Assembly: GCA_004017275.1 (NCBI GenBank)
Contig: SAKE01000015.1
Location: 1 to 64,000, forward strand
Reading direction: 5' to 3'
DNA length: 64,000 nt
DNA from: Mesorhizobium sp.
GTDB taxonomy: Bacteria > Pseudomonadota > Alphaproteobacteria > Rhizobiales > Rhizobiaceae
In this document: in pieces, positions 29,123 through 36,532 of the stretch
How the letters are laid out: every line of letters starts with the position of its first letter
How positions within the stretch are numbered: the stretch's first letter is position 1
The notes under the pieces: generated by a model
Databases searched by the model: none
The model's input: only the letters and a program-made list of their open reading frames with translations
Told to the model about the DNA's origin: nothing
Program-made: the position numbers and the translations under genes

Positions 29123-30352
29123 ATGGGCAGGCTTGCGATCCTGGCATGGGCATTTCTGGGACTTTTGCTGCTGGGCGCGGATGCACAGCCGCAACGGCGC
29201 GTGGCGCTTGTCATCGGCAACGGCACTTACGCCGAAGCCGGCACGCTGGCCAATCCGGTGAATGATGCCCTCGACATCGCCGACAAGCTGCGCTCCATCG
29301 GCTTCGAGGTCATTGAAGGCAACGATCTCGGCAAGCGCGAACTCGAGCGCAGCATCGGCGAGTTCTCCGATGCGCTCGAAGGTGCCGGCGTTGGGCTTTT
29401 CTACTATGCCGGCCACGGCCTGCAGGTCGACGGGCGCAACTACATCGTGCCGGTCGACGCCAGGCTGGACGTGCCGGTCAAGCTGCAGCTCGAAGCCGTG
29501 CCGATCGACGAAGTCCTCGACATCATGGAACAGCAGACCAAGGTCAGCCTGGTGTTTCTGGATGCCTGCCGCAACAACCCGTTTGCCCGCAGCCTCAGCC
29601 GCACCGCCACCACCCGCTCCGCGACGGCGCTGGCGGGGCTGGCGCAGTTCGATTCGACGCGTGGCTCGTTCATCGCGTTTTCGACTGCGCCGGGTGCCGT
29701 CGCCATGGACGGAAGCGGGCGCAACTCGCCGTTTGCCGCCGCGCTGCTGCGCCACATCGCCGAACCCGGCCAGAGCATCAACGACATGATGATCGCGGTG
29801 CGCCGCGACGTGGTTTCGCAAACCCGCGAGGCGCAGCGCCCCTGGGAGCAGGGCTCGCTGCTGGAACGCTTCGAATTCGTCTCGGACGGACAGCCTGCAG
29901 AGCCTCCGAAGCCGGCCGCGGCACCGGTGCCCTCGACCGAAGTCGCGGTACTCGAACGCTCCGTCGGCGACGACAAGGGATCGATCGAAAACTTCCTGCG
30001 CCAGGATTATCTGACGCCGGACACCAAGGCGATGGGCGAGACCGTCAAGCGGCTCTACGGCTCGTCCGCCACCATTTTCGGCACCCGTTACGACGCCGAT
30101 GCCATCGCCAAGGTCAAGGCGGACTGGTTCGCGCAATGGGCCTCCTGGTCGCTTGGCCTGGTATCAGGCAGCCTGGAGGTCACTCCACAGGGCGAGGATC
30201 GCGCCGAGGCCGTCTTCGCGATGCGCTACGACTATCTTCCAAGGGACAAGTCGGCCGCACGCCTGACCGGCAAGGCGCGCGTCACGCTTGGGCTGGTCAA
30301 GGCCGACGGCGGCTGGCGCATCGAGTCCGAGACATCGCAAGCGATGCAGTAG
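29123..30352 (+). CDS. Caspase-like (peptidase C14) family protein, exported
   Basis: A 409-residue protein with an N-terminal signal peptide or anchor (LAILAWAFLGLLLLGADA). A caspase-fold domain follows, starting RRVALVIGNGTYAEAGTLANP. The catalytic dyad is intact: H98 in FYYAGHGLQ and C149 in FLDACRNNPF. The C-terminal part (from about residue 285) has a SnoaL/nuclear-transport-like look, with YDADAIAKVKADWFAQWASW, but no firm family. Bacterial members are common in rhizobia and mostly have no proven substrates. It stands alone between argJ and a candidate terminator. Export means any protease activity would be in the periplasm. Confidence 0.88.
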   Translation: MGRLAILAWAFLGLLLLGADAQPQRRVALVIGNGTYAEAGTLANPVNDALDIADKLRSIGFEVIEGNDLGKRELERSIGEFSDALEGAGVGLFYYAGHGLQVDGRNYIVPVDARLDVPVKLQLEAVPIDEVLDIMEQQTKVSLVFLDACRNNPFARSLSRTATTRSATALAGLAQFDSTRGSFIAFSTAPGAVAMDGSGRNSPFAAALLRHIAEPGQSINDMMIAVRRDVVSQTREAQRPWEQGSLLERFEFVSDGQPAEPPKPAAAPVPSTEVAVLERSVGDDKGSIENFLRQDYLTPDTKAMGETVKRLYGSSATIFGTRYDADAIAKVKADWFAQWASWSLGLVSGSLEVTPQGEDRAEAVFAMRYDYLPRDKSAARLTGKARVTLGLVKADGGWRIESETSQAMQ

Positions 30353-30413
30353 ACATCGTCCGACGCCCAATCGGGTGTCGGCAGCCGGTCGCGCATGTCG
30401 ATAGGAATTTTTT

Positions 30414-30443
30414 CTTGACTCGGTGACGGCAGCTATGCTACAT
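30414..30443 (+). promoter_or_regulatory. Promoter upstream of a short hairpin-terminated transcript
   Basis: CTTGAC (30414-30419), an 18-bp gap and CTACAT (30438-30443) closely match the rhizobial housekeeping promoter CTTGAC-N17-CTATAT. It lies 62 bp after the caspase-like gene and about 30 bp before a strong terminator. Confidence 0.55.
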
Positions 30444-30449
30444 TTTTGG

Positions 30450-30500
30450 CTATGGTGCTGATTTGCGCCAGTGACCCGCCGCACAGGCGGGTTTTGCGTT
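30450..30500 (+). ncRNA. Candidate short transcript or leader RNA
   Basis: Starting about 7 bp after the promoter, the predicted RNA is only 45-55 nt and ends in the terminator at 30474-30500. It could be a small RNA, or an attenuated leader for the TetR gene 160 bp further on. An ATG at 30452 opens a frame of about 25 codons that runs through the terminator, so a leader-peptide mechanism is possible. No known RNA family was recognised. Confidence 0.35.
30474..30500 (+). terminator. Rho-independent terminator
   Basis: A perfect 7-bp stem ACCCGCC/GGCGGGT (30474-30480 with 30486-30492, loop GCACA) is followed by TTTGCGTTT. It would end both read-through from the caspase-like gene and the short transcript from the promoter at 30414. 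Confidence 0.75.
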
Positions 30501-30655
30501 TGGGGCTTCGCCAACCGACACGCCGGTAAAGGCTCCAAAAGAACAACTTAACCCTGCCGCGACCGTCACCGGCCTCCAGAAGCTTGAAACGCGCCGTTTC
30601 GTTTGAGCGTCGGGTCACCTATATTGCCGCGAAATTGTTGGCGAGGACGACAGAG

Positions 30656-31255
30656 ATGGCCGCAGACGCCGACCCCGCGCGCAGATCGATCGGTGCGCGG
30701 CGCAATCCCGCCAGCGCCGATGCTATTCTCGAAGCTGCCGAGGCCGTGCTGGTCGAGGCCGGTTATGCCGGTTTCTCGATCGAGGCGGTGGCACGCCGCG
30801 CCCGTGCCGGCAAACCCACCATCTATCGCTGGTGGCCGAGCAAGGCGGCCTTGCTGCTTGAAGTCTACCAGCGCCAGAAGCGTGTCGAGGTTCCCGATAC
30901 CGGGCGTCTGGAGGAAGATCTCGTCGGCTTCCTGAAAAACCTGTTCTCGCACTGGCGCGAGACATCGTCGGGCAGCGTGTTCAAATCGTTGATCGCCGAG
31001 GCGCAGTCGGACGAGACTGCTGCCGCGGCTCTTGCCGGATATGCCAGCGGACGCCATGTTCACACCGGGCAGATCATCGAGCGCGCCAAGGCAAGGAGCG
31101 AAATCCCAGCCGATGTCGATTCAGCGCTGGTCGCGGATCTGATCGCCTCCTACGCCTGGAAGCATCTCCTAACCAACCGCCTCGACGAGGATGAAGCGAC
31201 TATCCGCAAGGCAGTCGGCTATGTGATCCGAGGCATAGCGCGCAACGCGCTTTAG
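30656..31255 (+). CDS. TetR/AcrR family transcriptional regulator
   Basis: A 199-residue repressor-type protein. The N-terminal helix-turn-helix is clear: ADAILEAAEAVLVEAGYAGFSIEAVARRARAGKPTIYRWWPSK in pattern, with the recognition helix around KPTIYRWW. The C-terminal ligand-binding domain resembles TetR_C_11-type members. The open frame begins at a TTG (30584), but the ATG at 30656 with GAGGACGACAGAG upstream gives the normal domain start. No divergent or downstream target gene is adjacent because a repeat follows, so its regulon is unknown. Confidence 0.92.
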   Translation: MAADADPARRSIGARRNPASADAILEAAEAVLVEAGYAGFSIEAVARRARAGKPTIYRWWPSKAALLLEVYQRQKRVEVPDTGRLEEDLVGFLKNLFSHWRETSSGSVFKSLIAEAQSDETAAAALAGYASGRHVHTGQIIERAKARSEIPADVDSALVADLIASYAWKHLLTNRLDEDEATIRKAVGYVIRGIARNAL

Positions 31256-31273
31256 CAGCCAATTATTGAATTC

Positions 31274-31440
31274 GGCGCTGCCCCTCATCGCCCTGCCGGG
31301 CGTGACGGGGAGAAGGAGGCCTTCACCAATGATTTCGCCAATCATCAACGTTGAAGGAAGGACGCAGCATCACGCCCATCTCCCTTCTCCCCGTCACTAT
31401 ACGGGGAGAAGTGCCCGGCAGGGCGATGAGGGGCAGCGCT
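31274..31440. repeat. Long palindromic intergenic repeat (RIME-like)
   Basis: The two ends are near-perfect inverted copies of about 28 bp: 31274-31301 and 31413-31440, sharing GCCCCTCATCGCCCTGCCGG. A second inner pair of arms (GTGACGGGGAGAAGG, 31302-31316, against 31383-31397) continues the symmetry. The right half also has its own hairpin (31384-31411, CTTCTCCCCG/CGGGGAGAAG). About 60 bp of unpaired sequence lies between. It belongs to the same family as the repeats at 35481 and 39836. No transposase frame is present. Confidence 0.8.
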
Positions 31441-31553
31441 GACGCCAGGAAGCAAACTGAAATCGAATGCAAGGCCCCGACAGGAGGCATCGGTTTTAGC
31501 AAAGGTGGAAGCGCATCGACCCGTTTCAGCTCAACGCGCTTTCCGACAAAAGC

Positions 31554-32471
31554 CTACTTGGCGCTTTCCAGCGTATCGACAGCCTTCTTCAAATTCGCGT
31601 CGGGGATCTCGACCTTGGCGCCGGCGCGCAGCGACTTGACCAGCGCGAAATACTTGTCGCGGATGACCGCCTGCTTGGCCTGGTCCTTGACGTCGTCGAA
31701 GGCCGGCGGCTGCTTGGTGCGCTTGTCCTCGAGCTTGATGACATGCCAGCCGAACTGCGACTGCACCGGCTGCTTGGTGTATTTGCCGACTTCGAGCGCG
31801 AACGCCGCCTTGTCGAACTCCGGCACCATCTGCCCGGGTCCGAACCAGCCGAGATCGCCGCCGCTGGTCTTGCCTGAGGGATCGCTGGTGTGCTCGTTGG
31901 CGAGCTTCTGGAAGTCGGCGCCGCCGTCGAGCTGCTTGATGATCGCCTCGGCCTCTTCCTTCGTCTTCACGAGGATGTGACGGGCATGCACCTCGTTGGT
32001 GGGCGGCGTGTTGGCGATTTCCTGGTCGTAGCGGGCGCGGACCTCGGCATCGGTGACCTTGTCGACAACGCCCTTCTCGACCATCTCGCCATGCAGCGCG
32101 CGCTGCTGCAGGAAGGCCATGCGGCGCTGGAAGTCGGGATCCTTGTCGAGCCCTGTGGTGACAGCCTGGGCGGCCATGACGCGGATCTCGATGGCCGCCG
32201 AAAGCGCCGCGGCACGGCGCTGCTCGGGTGGCAGCTGCGCGAACTGCTGCGACAGCTCGCCTTCGGCAAGCACGAGATCGGCTTCGGTCAAGGGCTGGCC
32301 ATTGATCGTGGCGATCACAGTGTTCGGATCTACCGGTGCTGCAGCCGGTGCTGCTGCGGCCGCCGGGGCGGGAGCGGCTTCTTGCGCCATCAGCGGCGAC
32401 AGCGAAAAGGCCGACAGGCCGAATGCCAGACCAAGGCTGGCGAGCGACGCGCGGCGGAACAATAAGGACAT
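31554..32471 (-). CDS. Periplasmic peptidyl-prolyl isomerase (parvulin, SurA/PrsA type)
   Basis: Folding helper for exported proteins that speeds proline cis-trans isomerisation. A signal peptide (SLASLGLAFGLSAFSLSPLM, then AQ) is followed by an alanine-rich linker and a helical SurA-N-like region (VIATINGQPLTEADLVLAEG). The parvulin domain has EVHARHILVKTKEEAEAII, GGDLGWFGPGQMVPEF and SQFGWHVIKLED. Length from the ATG at 32471 is 305 residues, normal for alphaproteobacterial single-parvulin proteins. It is divergent from secA, a fitting neighbour because SecA exports its clients. Confidence 0.94.
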   Translation of the reverse strand: MSLLFRRASLASLGLAFGLSAFSLSPLMAQEAAPAPAAAAAPAAAPVDPNTVIATINGQPLTEADLVLAEGELSQQFAQLPPEQRRAAALSAAIEIRVMAAQAVTTGLDKDPDFQRRMAFLQQRALHGEMVEKGVVDKVTDAEVRARYDQEIANTPPTNEVHARHILVKTKEEAEAIIKQLDGGADFQKLANEHTSDPSGKTSGGDLGWFGPGQMVPEFDKAAFALEVGKYTKQPVQSQFGWHVIKLEDKRTKQPPAFDDVKDQAKQAVIRDKYFALVKSLRAGAKVEIPDANLKKAVDTLESAK

Positions 32472-32566
32472 TAGGTGACTCCGGTAAGGGATCATGAGGG
32501 CGGGAAGGTTTCCAGATCAGCCAGATTGTGGCGGAATTTGGCGCGCCCGGCAGGGCCAGCGCGGCG

Positions 32567-32595
32567 TTGACATCAGTTGAGCCCCCTCTTATCTG
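32567..32595 (+). promoter_or_regulatory. Promoter of secA
   Basis: TTGACA (32567-32572), a 17-bp spacer and TATCTG (32590-32595) form a near-consensus housekeeping promoter. It leaves a leader of about 130 nt before the secA start, long enough for translational control, though no SecM-like arrest peptide was recognised. Confidence 0.6.
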
Positions 32596-32733
32596 TCCAA
32601 CGACTTTGCGTCCAGAACCGTTTTCCGGGCGCTTTTTGTGTTTGCCCGTGTTCAGGCGGTGCGTTCACGTGGATTTGATGGGGCCGGCCGGCGCTCATCT
32701 CAAGATTGAGAATACTATCGAAAGGACCATCGG

Positions 32734-35466
32734 ATGGTCAGTCTCGGCGGTCTCGCCCGTAAGGTTTTCGGTTCCTCCAACGACCGTCGGGTCAAATCGA
32801 CCCGGCCCCGTGTCGAGGCGATCAACGCCATGGAAAACGAGATGCGGGCGCTCTCCGACGAGGAGTTGGTCGGCCGCACCGCGAAATTCCGCCAGGACAT
32901 CGCCAACGGCGCCACGCTCGACGACCTTTTGGTGCCGGCCTTTGCCACTGCCCGCGAAGCAGCCCGCCGCGTGCTCGGCATGCGCCCCTTCGATGTCCAG
33001 CTGATCGGCGGCATGGTGCTGCACAATGGCGGCATTGCCGAAATGCGCACCGGCGAGGGCAAGACCCTGGTCGCGACGCTGCCGGTCTACCTCAACGCGC
33101 TCGCCGGCAACGGCGTCCACGTCGTCACTGTCAACGACTATCTGGCCACCCGCGACTCCGAATGGATGGGCCGCGTCTACAAATTCCTCGGCCTCTCGGT
33201 CGGCGTCATCGTCCATGGCCTGTCCGACGAGGAGCGCCGCGTCGCTTACGCCTCCGATGTCACCTACGCCACCAACAACGAGCTCGGCTTCGACTATCTG
33301 CGCGACAACATGAAGTATGAGCGCAACCAGATGGTGCAGCGCGGTCACAATTACGCGATCGTCGACGAAGTCGACTCCATCCTAGTCGACGAGGCGCGCA
33401 CGCCGCTGATCATTTCCGGCCCGCTCGAGGACCGTTCGGAAATGTACAACACCATCGACACCTTCATCATCCGGCTGCAGCCGCAGGATTATGAGATCGA
33501 CGAGAAGCAGAAGACGTCGATCTTCACCGAGGAAGGCACCGAGAAGCTCGAGAACCTTTTGCGCGACGCCGACCTGCTCAAGGGCGAGTCGCTCTACGAC
33601 GTCGAGAACGTCGCCATCGTCCACCATGTCAACAATGCGCTGAAGGCGCACCGGCTGTTCCAGAAGGACAAGGACTATATCGTCCGCAGCGGCGAGATCG
33701 TCATCATCGACGAGTTCACCGGCCGCATGATGCCGGGCCGCCGCTATTCGGAGGGCCTGCACCAGGCGCTCGAAGCCAAGGAGCATGTGGCGATCCAGCC
33801 GGAGAACCAGACGCTGGCCTCCGTCACCTTCCAGAACTACTTCCGGCTCTACAAGAAGCTCTCCGGCATGACCGGCACGGCGCTGACCGAGGCCGAGGAA
33901 TTCGGCAACATCTACGGCCTCGACGTCACCGAGATCCCGACCAACCTGCCGGTCGTCCGCATCGACGAGGACGACGAGGTCTACCGGACGGTCGAGGAGA
34001 AGTACAAGGCGATCGTCAAGGAGATCCGCGAAGCCAGCGCCAAGGGCCAGCCGACGCTGGTCGGCACCACCTCCATCGAAAAGTCCGAGCAGTTGGCCGA
34101 GCGCCTGCGCAAGGAAGGTTTCACGGGCTTCGAAGTGCTGAACGCCCGCCACCACGAGCGCGAGGCGGCAATCGTCGCCCAAGCCGGCAAGCCCGGCGCC
34201 ATCACCATCGCCACCAACATGGCCGGCCGCGGCACCGACATCAAGCTCGGCGGCAATGCCGAGATGCGCATCGCAGAAGAACTCGGCGACATGCCTGCCG
34301 GACCCGATCGCGAAGCGCGCGAAAACGAGATCAATGCCGACGTCGAGCGGCTGAAGGAAAAGGCGCTGGCCGCCGGCGGCCTCTACGTGCTCGCCACGGA
34401 ACGCCACGAATCGCGCCGCATCGACAACCAGCTGCGCGGCCGCTCCGGCCGTCAGGGCGACCCCGGCCGCTCGAAATTCTTCCTGTCTTTGCAGGACGAT
34501 CTGATGCGCATCTTCGGCTCCGAGCGCATGGACGGCATGCTGCAGAAGCTCGGCCTCAAGGAAGACGAGGCGATCATCCATCCGTGGATCAACAAGGCGC
34601 TGGAAAAGGCGCAGAAGAAGGTCGAGGCGCGCAACTTCGACATCCGCAAGAACCTTTTGAAATATGACGACGTCTCCAACGACCAGCGCAAGGTGGTGTT
34701 CGAACAACGCATCGAGCTGATGGATGGCGAAGGCCTGAGCGAAACCATCGGCGAGATGCGCGAAGGCGTCATCGACGAGATCGTCGCCAAGGCCATTCCC
34801 GAAAACGCCTATGCCGAGCAGTGGGATGTCGCCGGCTTGAAGGCCGAGATCGCCGAATTCCTCAATCTCGACCTGCCGGTCGAGGACTGGGCCAAGGAAG
34901 AGGGCATCGCCGAGGACGACATCCGCGAGCGCATCGCGCAGGCCGCCGACGCCGCCGCCAAGGAGCGCGCCGAGCGCTTCGGCCCCGAAGTGATGAGCTA
35001 TGTCGAACGCTCGGTTGTGCTGCAGACGCTCGACCATCTGTGGCGCGAGCACATCGTCAATCTCGACCATCTGCGTTCGGTCGTCGGCTTCCGCGGCTAC
35101 GCCCAGCGCGATCCGCTGCAGGAGTACAAGGGCGAGGCGTTCGAGCTGTTCCAGGCCATGCTGGGCAATCTGCGCCAGGCCGTCACCGCACAGCTGATGC
35201 GCGTCGAACTGGTCCGTCAGGCCGCCGAAGCACCGCCGCCCGAAGCGCCCGACATGTTTGGCACCCACATCGACGGCACCACCGGCGAGAACGACTTCGA
35301 AGGCGGCGAGACCGCCCTCCTGGTCCGCCCGGAGACAACCGCCATCGTCGCTCCCGAGGATCGCGACCCCAACAACCAGGCCACCTGGGGCAAAGTCGGC
35401 CGCAACGAAGCCTGCCCCTGCGGCTCGGGGAAGAAGTACAAGCACTGCCACGGCGCGTTCGCGTAA
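32734..35466 (+). CDS. secA: Preprotein translocase ATPase SecA
   Basis: Motor that drives unfolded preproteins through SecYEG. The 910-residue protein has Walker A MRTGEGKTLVATL, the DEAD-like box VDEVDSILVDEARTPLIISG, the preprotein cross-linking domain and the second nucleotide-binding fold with TNMAGRGTDIKLGG. The helical scaffold and wing (ERSVVLQTLDHLWREHI) follow, and the C-terminal SEC-C zinc motif CPCGSGKKYKHCHG is present. An RBS (GAAAGGA) lies before the ATG. Terminator-like palindromic repeats follow 15 bp after the stop. Confidence 0.99.
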   Translation: MVSLGGLARKVFGSSNDRRVKSTRPRVEAINAMENEMRALSDEELVGRTAKFRQDIANGATLDDLLVPAFATAREAARRVLGMRPFDVQLIGGMVLHNGGIAEMRTGEGKTLVATLPVYLNALAGNGVHVVTVNDYLATRDSEWMGRVYKFLGLSVGVIVHGLSDEERRVAYASDVTYATNNELGFDYLRDNMKYERNQMVQRGHNYAIVDEVDSILVDEARTPLIISGPLEDRSEMYNTIDTFIIRLQPQDYEIDEKQKTSIFTEEGTEKLENLLRDADLLKGESLYDVENVAIVHHVNNALKAHRLFQKDKDYIVRSGEIVIIDEFTGRMMPGRRYSEGLHQALEAKEHVAIQPENQTLASVTFQNYFRLYKKLSGMTGTALTEAEEFGNIYGLDVTEIPTNLPVVRIDEDDEVYRTVEEKYKAIVKEIREASAKGQPTLVGTTSIEKSEQLAERLRKEGFTGFEVLNARHHEREAAIVAQAGKPGAITIATNMAGRGTDIKLGGNAEMRIAEELGDMPAGPDREARENEINADVERLKEKALAAGGLYVLATERHESRRIDNQLRGRSGRQGDPGRSKFFLSLQDDLMRIFGSERMDGMLQKLGLKEDEAIIHPWINKALEKAQKKVEARNFDIRKNLLKYDDVSNDQRKVVFEQRIELMDGEGLSETIGEMREGVIDEIVAKAIPENAYAEQWDVAGLKAEIAEFLNLDLPVEDWAKEEGIAEDDIRERIAQAADAAAKERAERFGPEVMSYVERSVVLQTLDHLWREHIVNLDHLRSVVGFRGYAQRDPLQEYKGEAFELFQAMLGNLRQAVTAQLMRVELVRQAAEAPPPEAPDMFGTHIDGTTGENDFEGGETALLVRPETTAIVAPEDRDPNNQATWGKVGRNEACPCGSGKKYKHCHGAFA

Positions 35467-35480
35467 AAAGCGCGCTTTTC

Positions 35481-35610
35481 CCTTCTCCCCGTCACTATAC
35501 GGGGAGAAGGTGCCCGAAGGGCGGATGAGGGGCGGCGCAGAGTTCCGCGATTGGCCAATCTCCCCACCTGAGGGGGAGATGGCCGGCAGGCCAGAGGGGG
35601 GCGCTGTCCC
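35481..35610. repeat. RIME-like palindromic repeat, left border of the restriction islet
   Basis: Two hairpins in a row. The first is CCTTCTCCCCG/CGGGGAGAAGG (35481-35510), followed by GGCGGATGAGGGGCGGCGC. The second is ATCTCCCC/GGGGAGAT (35558-35580). The first unit is the reverse-orientation relative of the repeat at 39836-39900. The first hairpin probably also ends secA transcription. Confidence 0.75.
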
Positions 35611-35623
35611 GCCGGCTTGCCCG

Positions 35624-36487
35624 CTAAAATCCCGCGAAAGCGGCTTCGTCCACGGTCACTTCCTCAACCATCTTTACCCGCACGCCGATCTTCTGATCCT
35701 TGAGCAGGTCGCATAGTCCGTCGCCATCGATCAGGTCGATGGCCGGAGCCCCGTCGCGCACAGCCTCGCGCCGCGCATCCGCGGTAAATGTACCCGTGGT
35801 GATGACAAGGCCCTTGTCGGCTCGACCAACCATCGCACCGCGAGAGTCGCGCACGGCGCCTGACCCCACCGAGCCTTTCCAACGCTTGCACTGGAATAGC
35901 ACGTGAAACGAAAGCAGGTTGACCCGCAATACGCCGGTGCCGTCGATGCCACCATCGCCGCTCCTGCCGGTCACCTCAACCTTGATAAAGCCGGCCTCAC
36001 GGAGAATTCTCTGGCACAACCGCTCGAAGGCCGCCGGATCAAGCGCCAGAAGGATGTCGAGCAGTTGCTCCCGCCAGTCCTTCAAGGCGATATCAGCTGC
36101 TTCCGCTTCAGCCTCGGCACGCTCAGGGGCAGCGACAGTTTTTGCCTTGCGCAATGCCGCGTCGGCTCGCCTGACAAGCCGCACGACTTCTTCCGGATCA
36201 AGTGAGAGCGACATACGGCCCTCCGCCGTAAGCGCCCACACGCCGCGCTCGCTATTGTTCGTGAGGCCTGCATTCTTCAGCCAGCTTCGCGCCCAGGCGC
36301 AGCGATAATCGAACTTCGCCCTTGGACCATCGCCAACCAGCACTGCTCGCGCCGCATCGGAGACATTCATCAACACAGCCGTCTTGTCGTCGATTTCTTC
36401 TATCGAAGCCGAGCCCCCGAGCGCGTCCAATGCTCTGAGAACCGGCACGAAAAACTCGGCGAAGGGTGGGACGAGCGCTTTCATCAT
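35624..36487 (-). CDS. Mrr-type restriction endonuclease (Type IV)
   Basis: Predicted nuclease that attacks modified or foreign DNA. An N-terminal Mrr_N winged-helix region (FFVPVLRALDALGG to NNSERGVWALTAEG) is joined by an acidic helical linker to the Mrr catalytic domain. Motifs visible (numbering from the ATG at 36487) are FERLCQRILREAGF (E155), GRSGDGGIDGTG (D182) and the core VLFQCKRWKG (Q199, K201). This D...QxK variant of the PD-(D/E)xK site is typical of Mrr. The 287-residue length is normal. It is downstream of, and on the same strand as, the nuclease-methyltransferase gene (45-bp gap), suggesting co-transcription. Confidence 0.9.
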   Translation of the reverse strand: MMKALVPPFAEFFVPVLRALDALGGSASIEEIDDKTAVLMNVSDAARAVLVGDGPRAKFDYRCAWARSWLKNAGLTNNSERGVWALTAEGRMSLSLDPEEVVRLVRRADAALRKAKTVAAPERAEAEAEAADIALKDWREQLLDILLALDPAAFERLCQRILREAGFIKVEVTGRSGDGGIDGTGVLRVNLLSFHVLFQCKRWKGSVGSGAVRDSRGAMVGRADKGLVITTGTFTADARREAVRDGAPAIDLIDGDGLCDLLKDQKIGVRVKMVEEVTVDEAAFAGF

Positions 36488-36532
36488 CCCATCCTCATGC
36501 CACCCTACGCGCAACGATTGAAGATCCCCTCG

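Noticed and set aside
31274..31440. Possible insertion sequence
   Set aside because: Inverted ends are present, but there is no transposase frame and the element is too short, so it is treated as a palindromic repeat.
33382..35451. 689-codon minus-strand open frame opposite secA
   Set aside because: Shadow of secA. The predicted product is a low-information Leu/Ala/Val/Asp-rich string without recognisable domains.
35481..35610. Possible CRISPR array, because of repeated hairpins
   Set aside because: Only two unlike hairpins with no regular spacers. No cas genes are in the window.
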